A DNA stretch of 64,000 nucleotides from Cyclina sinensis. Taxonomy: Eukaryota > Mollusca > Bivalvia > Venerida > Veneridae. The stretch is from assembly GCA_012932295.1 (NCBI GenBank), contig JAAONU010000019.1, positions 23,631,908 through 23,695,907 of the forward strand, given 5' to 3'. Positions 42,850 through 54,249 of this stretch are shown here, piece after piece (position 1 is the first letter of the stretch; every line of letters begins with the position of its first letter). A program made the position numbers and the translations under genes. Under the pieces are notes generated by a model. The model was not told the DNA's origin. It did no database searches and worked only from the letters and a program-made list of their open reading frames with translations.

Positions 42850-44514
42850 ATGCGGTCGTCAAACCAAAATTTATCATATCTTTTTCTACTTTCGGTTTTG
42901 CTTTTGACCGATGCCAAGAATTATTCTAGAACGAGACAGCTTTCTTCAGATGAGAAAGAAACAAAATCTTCGAAACACTCGTCATCGCAAATTATTTCAG
43001 CCAAAGACTTCATAATCAAAGACATTCCTTCTAAAGCGAAAGACAATACTCCAACGCTATCAGCTAAAGACGGGTTTTTGAACGTGCACAACAATGGACA
43101 TACAGCTGATGCAAGTTTACCGCGAGATGGGGCTTTTACGCGCCACAAACGATCTGTGCCAGTTGTTCACTACCCCAGACCAGCTTTAGAACCCTTTTAC
43201 AAACTAACACCAGAGGATATGAACTTAGAAAAGATGGAAGAGTCACACAGAGTAAAGCGAATTTTATCTGATTACGGATATGGCTCAAGAGTGCAGGCAG
43301 GTAAAACTTTAGCTGATTATTTAGCGCGTGAAAGTTTATTTGGTGTAGCGGGACCTGGAAAAAGAAGTAATACAGTGTTGCACCACATGCCAGTTGTTTT
43401 TACCAAGCATAAACGTATAATTACTGACTACGGCTATGGTACCCGGCTTCAGGCAGGAGAAAACGTTGCAATGGATTGGGACCGTCATGGATTGTTTGGT
43501 ATCATGGGACCAGGAAAAAGAAACATCGGTAATATACAAAGTTTAGGTGCTTCTAAACGACATACTGACTTCGGTTATGGTACCCGTATTCAAGCAGGGG
43601 AAAACGTTGCTCTTGCACAGGATAGAAATGGGTTATTCGGTTTGTTAGGACCCGGAAAGAGAAGTAGTATCTATGACAACGTTCTAGACAAACGCATCCC
43701 GGTTGACTTTGGTTATGGTTCAAGATCGAGAGCGACTGATAATTTAGCAAGAACGTCCTCGAATAGCGAATTATTTGGAGTTTATGGTCCCGGGAAACGA
43801 AACGGCGATGAATACATACATGTATATAGAAACATTCCGAAAAGAGAGATCATTAAACGCATTGCAGTTGACTTTGGTTATGGATCAAGATCTGGGACAG
43901 CCGAAAACTTAGCAAAAACATCATCAAACCAGGAATTATTTGGAATACACGGACCCGGAAAACGAAGCAATAATTGGTATTTATACAGAGATATTCCGAG
44001 AAGTGTAATAATTAAACGACCTGCTGACTTCGGTTATGGTTCCCGTGTTCAAGCTGGAGAAAACGTTGCGCTGGCGCAAGATCGAAATGGGCTATTCGGT
44101 TTGTTAGGACCCGGAAAAAGAAGCAATATTTATGACAATGATCTCGCCAAACGAACTGTGCTTGACTTTGGTTATGGTTTAAGATCCGGTACTGCCGAAA
44201 ACCTTGCTAAAACATTTTCATCTGGAGAATTATTTGGAGTGTACGGTCCCGGAAAACGCAGCAGTGAGAAGATTTTGTATACAGACATTCCTAAAAGTAA
44301 TTCTATGAAACGCATAGCGATTGACTTTGGTCATGGGTCAAGACTAGGAGCAGCAGAGAACATAGCAAAGGATTTATCCAAAATGGATTTGTTTGCCTTG
44401 TATGGACCGGGAAAAAGAAACAGTATCACAACTGATTATCACAATTATCCCATGAATGACGATTTGTTTTACGACCCTTTTAGCTCTTATAGTGAATTCA
44501 AACAAACATTTTGA
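42850..44514 (+). CDS. multi-copy DH31/calcitonin-like neuropeptide precursor
   Basis: The 554-residue prohormone starts at ATG 42850 (MRSSNQNLSYLFLLSVLLL), a clear signal peptide. A spacer with dibasic sites leads to eight repeats beginning near 43,261, 43,417, 43,561, 43,696, 43,861, 44,020, 44,155 and 44,314. Each starts D(Y/F)GYG(S/T)R and ends LFG..GPGKR. Cleavage at KR and amidation via the glycine would give GP-amide peptides of 31-33 residues without cysteine. Insect DH31 is also 31 residues, contains DFGLARG and ends GGP-amide, so I infer a DH31/calcitonin-type hormone acting on a class B receptor. Short linker peptides lie between copies. One uninterrupted exon holds the whole precursor. 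Other GP-amide families cannot be excluded. Confidence 0.8.
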   Translation: MRSSNQNLSYLFLLSVLLLTDAKNYSRTRQLSSDEKETKSSKHSSSQIISAKDFIIKDIPSKAKDNTPTLSAKDGFLNVHNNGHTADASLPRDGAFTRHKRSVPVVHYPRPALEPFYKLTPEDMNLEKMEESHRVKRILSDYGYGSRVQAGKTLADYLARESLFGVAGPGKRSNTVLHHMPVVFTKHKRIITDYGYGTRLQAGENVAMDWDRHGLFGIMGPGKRNIGNIQSLGASKRHTDFGYGTRIQAGENVALAQDRNGLFGLLGPGKRSSIYDNVLDKRIPVDFGYGSRSRATDNLARTSSNSELFGVYGPGKRNGDEYIHVYRNIPKREIIKRIAVDFGYGSRSGTAENLAKTSSNQELFGIHGPGKRSNNWYLYRDIPRSVIIKRPADFGYGSRVQAGENVALAQDRNGLFGLLGPGKRSNIYDNDLAKRTVLDFGYGLRSGTAENLAKTFSSGELFGVYGPGKRSSEKILYTDIPKSNSMKRIAIDFGHGSRLGAAENIAKDLSKMDLFALYGPGKRNSITTDYHNYPMNDDLFYDPFSSYSEFKQTF

Positions 44515-44720
44515 CTTTTTAGGGGAAATGAAATCTTTTGATAACTCGAGATTAAACCAGCGGTCATTTAATAATTTTATGAGATTCAGTCGTGGAATAA
44601 ATGCATTGGACACAGACGCAGGATATGGCTCCGGAATACAGGCAGCAAGTCAGATTGGCAGAAATACGTTAGCTTTTAATGATTTATTTTGGTGAACTAG
44701 GACAAGGACGTTGAAAAAAA
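44515..44720 (+). pseudogene. ninth peptide repeat stranded in the 3' UTR
   Basis: Beyond the stop, another frame reads INALDTDAGYGSGIQAAS and ends NDLFW. In the inverted paralog the same piece reads NDLFGLLGQGR and stops, so the local copy has an extra T near 44,688. The upstream stop (SEFKQTF) is shared by both copies. The repeat is therefore either dead or reached by alternative splicing. Confidence 0.6.
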
Positions 44721-45018
44721 TTTGTGTTTAAAGAATCATGCAATTTATAGAGAAATACCACTTATCTCCGGTTATCAAATTAGTGCGTTATCTCAAATTG
44801 GAAAATTGTTTACCTGATACTTGTAAACTGACCTTATGGTCAAAGTGTGATGGTGTTTGATTATTTGATCATTCAGTCGATCAAAATATTTTACTCTTGC
44901 GAAAGCTTTGCATAGCAAACTGTTTCAACTATTAACTGTGATAAATGCTTTTTACTGGCGACTGCTCTGGTTAAGGTTTTAATGCTATTGTTATCTTAAA
45001 TAGTTTCACCATGAAATG

Positions 45019-45024
45019 AATAAA
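45019..45024 (+). terminator. polyadenylation signal of the DH31-like gene
   Basis: AATAAA followed by ACTTTGTAAAACC lies about 505 bp past the stop. The inverted paralog keeps it (near 54,595 on the minus strand). Confidence 0.55.
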
Positions 45025-45589
45025 ACTTTGTAAAACCTTTAAATTGCTTCTATTTATTTGTCCAGTATTTCTTAGTTTTAATGATTATGTCACTCAAATT
45101 GAGGAAAAAAAAATGGTGTAAGTCACAGGTTGTGTAGTTTCGTAAATAATATGTAACGTATAGTATGAATGCTTATCTAACAATTGGGAGTCCATTTTTC
45201 CACTTTTTTGCATTCTTTTTTCTTGTAAGTGCAAGGTGAAGCGTTTCCAAACTCAATGTTGCTGACCTTTGCAACTTCTCTAACTGAAAGAATTTGTTCG
45301 AATCTCACTGTCGATATGATAGTTATCATGTAATTTCTGCAGAATGCCTTTCGAAGTCCATAAGAAATGTAATATTTTTTTCTGATCAGTCATTTAGTGG
45401 AGCGAGCGAAGAGCGAAGAAAAAAATTGTTAACCATGATAGCGTTTAATGAGTATGTTAAAAACACTTTTAATTTATCGATTTCAAAACCATAATCAAAG
45501 ATGACAAAGTCTTTTTGAGAAAAACAGCTCTACATATATACATGTATTTTAACAATTCAGTTAGAAACAGATAAGCAGAGTGCACATCA

Positions 45590-46384
45590 AGTTTAATGAT
45601 CAAGATGCCAGTTACATGTCGTCTTCATATGATGATCATTTATGCCAATTTATTTTAAAAATCCCGTCATGCTTGACAAAGTTATAAGCCAGACACTAAC
45701 ATCTACGCATAAACTTTATGTGTCCACTGTGACCTTCACCTTTGAGCGAATGACATGGTTCATGAACGCGACACATTTCTTCATATTATGATCATTTATA
45801 TCAATTTATTTCGAAATCTCATCAAGTATGACAAAGATATGAGGCGGACACAAAATCTGACACGGACAGACAGATGGACAAACCAACCGACAGGATAAAT
45901 GTTACATGCCGTCCTGCCATTTTATGGCAGGGGCATAAAAAATGTAAAAAATCTATTGCTAGTAACTGTTACCCTTGACCATGATCCCTAGCGACCCAAA
46001 CTGCACCCAATGTTAGAGGATATTAAAAGGAACCTGCCTATACATGTGAACACAACTTGTTAATTCATAACGCCTTTATGAACAAAAGTATGAAACATAA
46101 CAAAGGGCAAGAACTAGAAAATTATAAATAGAAGAGTTTTCTTTCTTCTGCATTGCACTTTTACTTAATGCAATCTATCCACCATGAAGTTTCAAATTTC
46201 TATCTCAAATACTTTCCTAGTTATGCTCCTGACAAAAAAACATATGCATAAAAAATATCAAAGGGCAACAACTCAGAAAGTATGGAAATAAGAGTTATGT
46301 TTCTTGTGCACTGCACTTTTCCCTAATGAGATCTATCCACCTATGAAGTTTCAAGTTGCTAGATGAAACACTTTTGGAGAAATG
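45590..46384. repeat. hairpin-ended interspersed repeats
   Basis: One copy (45,590-45,945) has TGTGACCTTCACCTTTGAG units, CGGACAGACAGATGGAC and a terminal stem CCTGCCATTTTATGGCAGG. A second (46,060-46,384) belongs to the same family as 29,120-29,645, with ATGAGATCTATCCACCTATG, and is interrupted at 46,385. Confidence 0.65.
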
Positions 46385-46614
46385 CTCTGGAACGAATTAC
46401 CGACCGAGATTAAGGCTACCCCAACTGTATCACCTTTTATCAGTGGACTAAACAAGTTTTATAGATTTTAATTACTTAAAATAAATGTTTAAGTAAGATC
46501 TTCAGCTAAATCTTGTTTTCTTTGTTATTATCTTTTATAATTTTAATGTTCCTGACACGCGCCTGCCTAGTATAGTCAGTATTGACTTTTGGCAGTAATA
46601 AGTTGAAGTTAAAG
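46385..46614 (+). mobile_element. 3' tail of a non-LTR retrotransposon
   Basis: The reading frame gives LWNELPTEIKATPTVSPF then a stop at 46,469-46,471, the usual C-terminal end of CR1/Jockey-type reverse transcriptase proteins (LWN.LP.EI). A 3' UTR of about 140 bp follows. TGCTC precedes and follows the insertion (46383-46387, 46615-46619), and the host repeat resumes with CTCCAGACAAAAATGCGGGA. The copy is severely 5'-truncated. Confidence 0.8.
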
Positions 46615-47479
46615 TGCTCCAGACAAAAATGCGGGACGGAAGGCAGACATAGACTATTACCATATCCCTCGCCTTGACAAATTTAAATCGGCCCAATTTA
46701 AATTACAATACACGGCTGCAGCTCTGAACAGTTCGTTTAAACCTGCATTAAGAGGTATTTCTACTGCAGTCGGTGGAAAAATGGCTTTATTGTCATCAGC
46801 CTCGCGAAAAGAAAACAACAAACACGTAAGAGGCCATTTTCCTTTGTTGATTTATGATGTGATAAATACGACATTCAGTTTGGTAATCGAGCAAATCATT
46901 AGTTAACGCCCAGTAACGGGTCTCTACCGCGCGGATAGTGATAATCGCGTCGCGTAACTGAGTATTAAACCGAAGAACATGTTCTGTAGAAATTTGCACT
47001 ATAAATTACAATCAAAAGTAATAACTTTTTTTCGCACCGGGCGATTTCGACCCAGTGCAAATTTTACGACGGCGGTGAGAAAAAAATTAAAATATATTTT
47101 TTTCATTTCTTCGAAAATTGATGCGGGAAATCCGACGAACAGGAGATCATTTTGGTGTGGCCTTACAAATGCTTAAAGTAAACAAGTAAGAATATTGCCA
47201 AGCAATGAAATACCACTACCGGAAAGGGCATTATCACACACAAAAAACCAAAATTAAACTATTGATAAGTTAATAAATACATGTAGTTTGTTGGTAATGA
47301 TAGATGAAGGTATGGTTTATACAACAGATAATAAAAAGATCACATGCCTATTAAGTGGGTGTAATGTAATAAATAAAATATTCACATGCAAAACAAAGAA
47401 CAGACTTATAAGCTTTGCTGTGTGAACTGTAAGACTTGACTAAAGTTGTGTAGGTTCTGTATAAATTCAAAAGTAATTG

Positions 47480-48035
47480 AAAGAAAAATCATTCAAGAGA
47501 ATAAAAAATTTGCTATATTTTCAAAGTTAAAAGGAGCACAATTTTGTCAATATAAAGGAAAGAGTTATGGAATGTATTGTGAAAACAAATAATAACACCA
47601 ATAAGGTTTTTATAAAGTCTTAAGCAAATGCATCAATAGATTCCAGAAATATTCAAGGAAATGTAGAATTCTGGAAAATTTTGTGATAAGCGGGAATAAC
47701 TCTGTGAAATCAAAGGTCAGAGTTATTGGACTTGATATGTGAACCTGGTCTTTGAAGTATCAAAACATTAAGCAAGTTTAAAATAGATTACTATAAGGCT
47801 TTAAAAATATATCACCATTTTTCCAATATCTGGTCTATCTGTTACCATAGCGACCAAATTTCTCAACATAGGAACAAAATAAAATGAAGTGCATAAACTC
47901 CATATTGCCTTCCAACCATGTTTTAAGTTTCATGAAAATATTTTGACTCTTAATTTATCACGGGGTCCAGATTTTCGGACGGACGGAGGGCGAACCTATA
48001 GTCCCCTCCGGTGAACCGGTAGGGGACTAAAAAGG
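47480..48035. repeat. interspersed repeat with GGAC end and hairpin
   Basis: Same family as the right half of 17,060-18,292: TTACCATAGCGACCAAA, CATATTGCCTTCCAACCATG, then TTTCGGACGGACGGAGGG and the stem AGTCCCCTCCGGT / ACCGGTAGGGGACT. Confidence 0.75.
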
Positions 48036-50683
48036 TTATCGGTGTGAAAAAAATATAACTAAAATACAAAATACAAAAACATAATACGGCTGATTCTTAA
48101 TCAGCAAATATGTCTGACAATTTCTAGGTGAAATTTAACGGAAATTCTGGTAAAATATTTTGATTACTTCGTTCTACAAATAAGGGTGAGTATAGGTTTT
48201 ATGAAAGAAATTAATCATTTAATTGCAATGTCTTGAATATGAACTTACTACTCTAGGTTAAATTTAACGAAACTTTACACGGCACCTTTTGTGTCAGAAA
48301 ACAAAATCTCTACCTTAAATCTAACAACGGATAGCTCTTTTAAAGGTCGGAAGCATTATTTTAGCTATTCATATCATCGTAAGAATTCACTGAATTAAAA
48401 CTTCATCTCTCTGAAGGTCTTCTTGTAATGTTTCAACGTAAATAGGAATACATGCTAACGAAACCTATTAGCGCTATTTGTACAATACCCGACGCCGCGT
48501 CAGATAAAATTTTCATATAAGAAAAGCATGATGTAAACAGTAAAAGGTGCTGTTTTGCCACTTTTGGAAGAAGAAAAACTCTTCTTGCTAGGTATAAGAT
48601 AGCAGAATAGATTCTCCAAATAACAACTTACTATGTTATTCTGTCAAAAACTTTAGTAGTGAGTCGAGAATATATTCCGCATCTGACATTTCAAGGGACA
48701 TACCTCAAAGCAGCCCGTTCACAGTTGGTCATTGACTAAGTATCTGTGTGTATTACGTCTATCAATACCCATCTACAGACGCATTGTCACCCAATGCAAT
48801 ATTTCGTGATTGTAAAAAAGTTTCTCCGTCATGGGTTATAGCGTTAGGAACGGTATAAAACCTATGTTTAGAATTTCGATTTTCGTTTGCCGTCACATGA
48901 CTGATCACATGCACTCCTCGTGCATGCGCTCACATTATATCCGTATTTGAATACTGGACCCTAAACCACAGACATTCGTTTCATGGATAAATGCCCCGAG
49001 CCACTATTTAAATAAAACAAGGAACGAAAGAATGAATCTTAGGGTCACTTTACTTTACTTTAAACATGATTTAAATTGTCCCTCCAAAGCTGATTCGAGT
49101 TTACCTACAGGATCCGTTACAAAAACATATAAAGTCCCTAAGGACTCCAGTATTTTTACAATAAAACTGACACTAGATTGAGGTTGTTCAACAATTTAAT
49201 ATCTAATTTCTATTTATTGCGTAAGAGACCAGAAGTGGTGTCACGAAAAGTTTTGTAAACAAGCGATGAAATTCATATGAGAGAAATCAGTGTGCGGTGG
49301 AACGAATGCCTGTGTTGAGATTAGTGAAGACGCCATGTTGCCGCACGTTTCACGTGGTACAGCAATCACCTGCTTTAAAGATACCGTATTCTACATTTAA
49401 CCGGAATTCCCGAAGTAGGCGTTAACGAAAAATGCATTTTCCCGTGTAGCGTGGCCTACGCTAGCAGATTTTTTGTCAGAAAACAAACACTTCACTAACA
49501 GTAGAAAATACCTTTGCTGCGTTAAAATTTACTATTGATATACTTCACGAATATTTTATTGGCTCATTCTATTTTGAATGAAAAATACAATGTAACTGAT
49601 AATTGAAAGAAGAACATATGTTCAAATATGCTTTCATAAGGTCTACAGCAATAAAATAAATGCGCATTTAAAATAAATAGCTACCAACGAAAAATGGTGC
49701 AATAACAAGTCTTACTATATAGAGACTATTAACGCATTCAATTTGCCAGTTGTACATATTCACATGAATCTTGAATAAAAAAGAATACTCTAAATTTAAA
49801 GGTATGCCTCCTTATATCTTTCTTTTTTATAATTGCACGTTTAGCTAGTTTGTATCTAAATTACTTGGATTACACTAAAACCATTTCTGAAACAGAAAAG
49901 TGACCATTTAAAAACTGACGGGTATATATGCAATCAACATCCAACCAAACGCGATAAAAGTGCAAATTTTCTCTATTTCACCCCGAAGGTCACGCGATAT
50001 TCACATAGATCGACTCTCAGTGTAGATGAGTTAGTGTTTGATGATCCGACTGCTCCTGACCCTGTTTAATCATTAATCAATATTCTGAAAAAAAGTATGA
50101 GTTAAAATGAGGAAATTCTTTACTCGGAGCAGATCAAAATAATTTAAGATATGTGAAATAAACAAATGTCTGATTCAAAAATACTTAAGATGCACTCACC
50201 AAACCATTATCATTGTTTATTATTTGTGCATCTCAATACTTCTCTATTCTCAACGATGTCCTGTTCAGAGCTTTGAAAAATCAACTAACAATTATTACAT
50301 TTAAAACGTCTGCTATATATGTAATTAATGTATAGTCATTAGTTTAGTTTCATTAGACAAAGTGACCCGATATATAAACAATAAAAGATCAATTCACTCA
50401 AAAGTGATATTTAACTGTTTTCTTAAATACATGTATATTCATTCAGAAAAATGTTTACTTCCACTGAGCAAAGCTAATTACGGTAGAAAGCTTCTATGAA
50501 TAATACAGTCATAAAATAATTTTACTACATGACTGGAAGATATATTTCTATTTGTATCCAGAAAAAGACTTCTTTTTTACTTAAAATCTGATTTCATAAT
50601 ATTTGCTGCGTTTCAAAATTTATCTTAACTAACATGTAAAACAGCATTATCTTAGCACTTTTCCGAAAGCTTCAAGTGCCTTG
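48036..50683. other. stretch with no supported feature
   Basis: AT-rich sequence with only short open frames. I see no splice-joined coding segments, tandem arrays or recognised element ends. Confidence 0.5.
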
Positions 50684-53600
50684 TAACAGCGCACTTTGGG
50701 GTCAAACGTACTTTGTGGTCCGACCCAAAGTGCGTTACGCACTTAGAGGTCAAATTTGACCCCAAAGTGCGTTACACAGGTACATATGCATTTTTTAACA
50801 TCAGACAAAAGACCGCACTTTGGAGTCATAAAAATTAAATCAATAAAAAAGAATTTTAGTGATATTGCAAAGTAAGTTAATGCCAATGGTAAACTAAAAA
50901 TAATGAGTGAAGTATCCGAAATGTATTAAGTCGGATAACAATAGCAGACGAAATTTTATTTTGTTAAATCTAAGGGTTGCAATTTGCAATTAATTATATT
51001 TGATATATTCATTTATGTGTCTCAAAAAATAGAGGCATTAATGTAAGATATGTAAATATGTTTTAAGTGTACTGAGTGTAATAATGCATTACATAACGTA
51101 GAACTTGAGCATTGCCCACGAACTAGCGTTGTGCGCCGATAATTGAAGCGGTTGCGTGACACACATATTTCAATCTGATTAATATCCAGATCCGTATACC
51201 ATAGGATCTGAAGACGACCCATTAAAAATTTCGATTTTCTAGTAAATTAATCACATAATAATTATATCCATGTACATTAAAAACGATTCATAAAAATATA
51301 ATGATTTTATTCTATATTAAACTGAAATTTACTTGGTCTTCCAGTTCTAAATTTAGCTACGCTTTAGCCTTCAAATTCTTGAAAGTAAGGATTTGGTCGT
51401 CCTTAGATCCTATTGTATTTTGGATCTGCATTTTAGTCAGATCGCACATATTTAAAAACAAGAAAATCCAGTTGCAGCATACCTTATAAGTGCCAGTGCT
51501 GTTGGTACACGTATAACAAGGGCAAGTAGACACGTTACGGTCCAGCGGTTGGCCAATCCAAAAGACACTCACTGTGCCGAGTCTTGGCAAAATACGATAG
51601 TCAGCAACGATGACTATCAATGAGATACTTGAAATGCCGATCTCGGCCGAGTCTTGGCAAAATACGATAGTCAGCAACGGCCCGATGTAGGTTACCGGCA
51701 ATAGCCTAGCAACAAATTGGTCAAGGAACAACATCGATACACGAGAGAAATCTCTTGGGTAGAGTCAGTATTTTAGGAATGTAAGTTTTAACAGCAGCAT
51801 GTTCCAGCCCAGGGCCTCTGGCTTATCAATGAGATACTTGATTAAAAGATCTGAAAGCCAGATACTTCAGCACTTACTCATTCTTGTACGTAGCGATTAA
51901 TTGCAGCTAGGGAACCAGTGCGTGCGGAAGAGCTACGTTTGTTGTTCGAAGGGAATGAATGCACATTCAGTTTGCATAGCTTGACATTCTGAATACCGAG
52001 CTTGACATTCGGTATGCATATCTCGATATTCAAGATGCAAAGTTCCACATTCGAAATGCCGATCTCGACATTGGGTATGCATATCTGGACATTCGATATG
52101 CATAAATCGACATTCGGAATGTAAAGCTTGAATACACAGCTAATACACAGCTCGACATTCGGTTTCCCGAGCTCGACAATCCGTATGCATAGCTCGACAT
52201 TTGGTATAAATAGCTCGACATTCTGTTTGCATAGGTCGACTTCAGAATGCATAACTCGACATTCGGAATGTCAAGCTCAACATTTGGTTTTCCAGACCCG
52301 AATGTCGATATATGCATACCAAATATCGAGCTGTGCATACAGAATGTCGAGTTATGCATACCGAATGTCGAGTTATGCATACCTAATGTCGAGCTTTATA
52401 TACTGAATGTCGAGATATGCATACCTAATGTCCAGATATGCATACCTAATGTCGAGCTGTACATACCGAATGTCGAGAATGCAAGACTAACTTAACGTTG
52501 CTATGTCGCCAAGTACTGCACAAGGATATAAGTTTCTTGATTAACTTAATAATGTATTTGTAAAGATCATTATTTATAGTTCGGCCGAGAATCCTGATAT
52601 TTCACCAGAACCTTGCAATAGAGTATAATTATAGTTCTTTCTCTGTTGAATGCTGTAGAAAAGACTTTCATTGAAAAGAATTCAGCGGGTGCAACCCTGC
52701 CACCACTGGGAAAAATAAAACATTTAAGATGGCGCCTAAGGTGGATGCCAAAATATAAGAATTCGACATACTGATCAAGATTATAAGTGCATATGTAATT
52801 CACGTCCATTTATGGCAGGAATTATCTTTAAACACGTATAAGGTAATTTTCGGAAAATAGGAAATTCATCTCTTTTCTGATATGGCGGTCATTTCAGAAT
52901 GGCAGCATTTTGGTGGTACATTAAACAGATACATTTTGTAGAACCTTACAATAATCCTTAATAACCCGTTAGATTTCATTGATTCAGAATATAAAATGTC
53001 TCGTGCTGTAAATTAACGTTTACAGTAAATTTCACTCGCGTCATTTCATTTTTAGTCTCAAGATAGCATCCAACATGGCCACAAATTGAAAATAAGTCAT
53101 TGCGGACATATTAATGTATATTTAAGAATACTCTACTAATTGTAGCATTTACCTTTTCGAAATTACATTACTGATACCTGACAAACGTAAAAATCATAAA
53201 GATTTAAAAACGGCAGCTTTTTACAAGATGACACCCAAAAAAACATTTACTTAAAGGCATTTACAGATCGAGTGATCATGGTCATTCCGTGTAAATGTCA
53301 ATTGTTTTGCAAACTATATTTTCCTCTAAAATTTCAATGATTTTTGACATTGTATACGTTTCCATTAGCGATGTCATGTGGTCCAAATATTTAGGAGAAT
53401 CGAAAATTGTGAAATAGGCTTTAAATGAATAAAAGCTGTAGCCCTCACGCAACTTTACTTTGATGAATGTAACTTCTAACTAAGTCTTACTTCTTACAAG
53501 TCATTTAAATAGAAATTGAATTGTTTGAAAATAAGATGCAATGAGATGATATTAACTGCATTTTATTACATCCCCATCATATTTAATTTGGGGTTCAATA

Positions 53601-54142
53601 TGGCACCAAAACTAATCAAGTAAATGGCTGACAGAACAGAATGCTCTTCGAAACATCTGTTATTATTATGAATACATTTACATTTAAAATAGTTTGTTAT
53701 ATAGTCACGATTTTCGTGATATTTAAGGTGGTAAAAGTCATAAAACATTTATCACTTACATTTAATAAGCGACAAATACAATGTCGATTTTTTTCCATTT
53801 TTTGAATAACTGCTACATCAGAATTTAAATGGCACTAAGTAAGATTATTTGATTTCACAGTGATGTATCTAAGTATCGACCATCGTCTTGAACTCCTCTT
53901 TAAACATTTCAAGGGTGCAGATCGAAAATAAATCAGTACTCAAAAATAAAGCAGAACTCAGTTGACACCTTTAGAACTTTGGAACACAAAGTGCGTTGAT
54001 ATGTAGCATATTAACGCACTTTGGGGTTCATTTTTCGATTTGAGCCCGAAGTGCGCTTGATCCCAGGTGTGTTGTGAAGTTTACTGCATTTTGGGGTTGG
54101 ACGCCAAAGTGCGTTTAACCCTAAAGTGCGTTGTTACAGTTT
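50684..54142. mobile_element. 3.5-kb TIR element with AAAGTGCGTT subterminal repeats
   Basis: The left end reads TTGTAACAGCGCACTTTGGG and the right end complements to TGTAACAACGCACTTTAGGG. Both ends carry four to six copies of the word AAAGTGCGTT in either orientation over about 150 bp. No transposase frame is seen; the interior holds a palindromic minisatellite and diverged ATGGC..CC repeats (52,720-53,620). Target duplication not resolved. Confidence 0.65.
51965..52480. repeat. 21-bp minisatellite inverted about its centre
   Basis: The left half repeats CTCGACATTCGGTATGCATA; the right half repeats its reverse complement TATGCATACCGAATGTCGAG. The switch is near 52,300. As the period is seven codons, open frames appear on both strands and are not genes. 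Confidence 0.85.
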
Positions 54143-54249
54143 TTCCACATATCATGGCAGCAAACAGACTACAGATAAATTCGTTTTAGAGCAAATAGCA
54201 TTGTAAAGAAGTTTTTAACAAGTTGTTCCGTTTTGCTAGCTTTAACAGT

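Larger units (their letters stand above)
33640..43200. repeat. segmental duplication, copy A
   Basis: This block covers exons 1-4 of the beta-helix gene, the mariner site, the 2.6-kb TIR element and the start of the peptide gene. It matches 56,940-64,000 in the same orientation, with diverged but easily aligned sequence (for example ATAATTTCTTATCAGAATCA at about 37,470 and 57,960, and ATGGCATGCTATTAATTTAC at about 40,643 and 61,479). The right limit is unknown because copy C runs off the window. Confidence 0.9.

Noticed and set aside
52030..52495. Open frames encoding SSYAYRM and NVELCIP repeats on both strands
   Set aside because: They arise from the 21-bp minisatellite, and the two strands mirror each other because the array is inverted.
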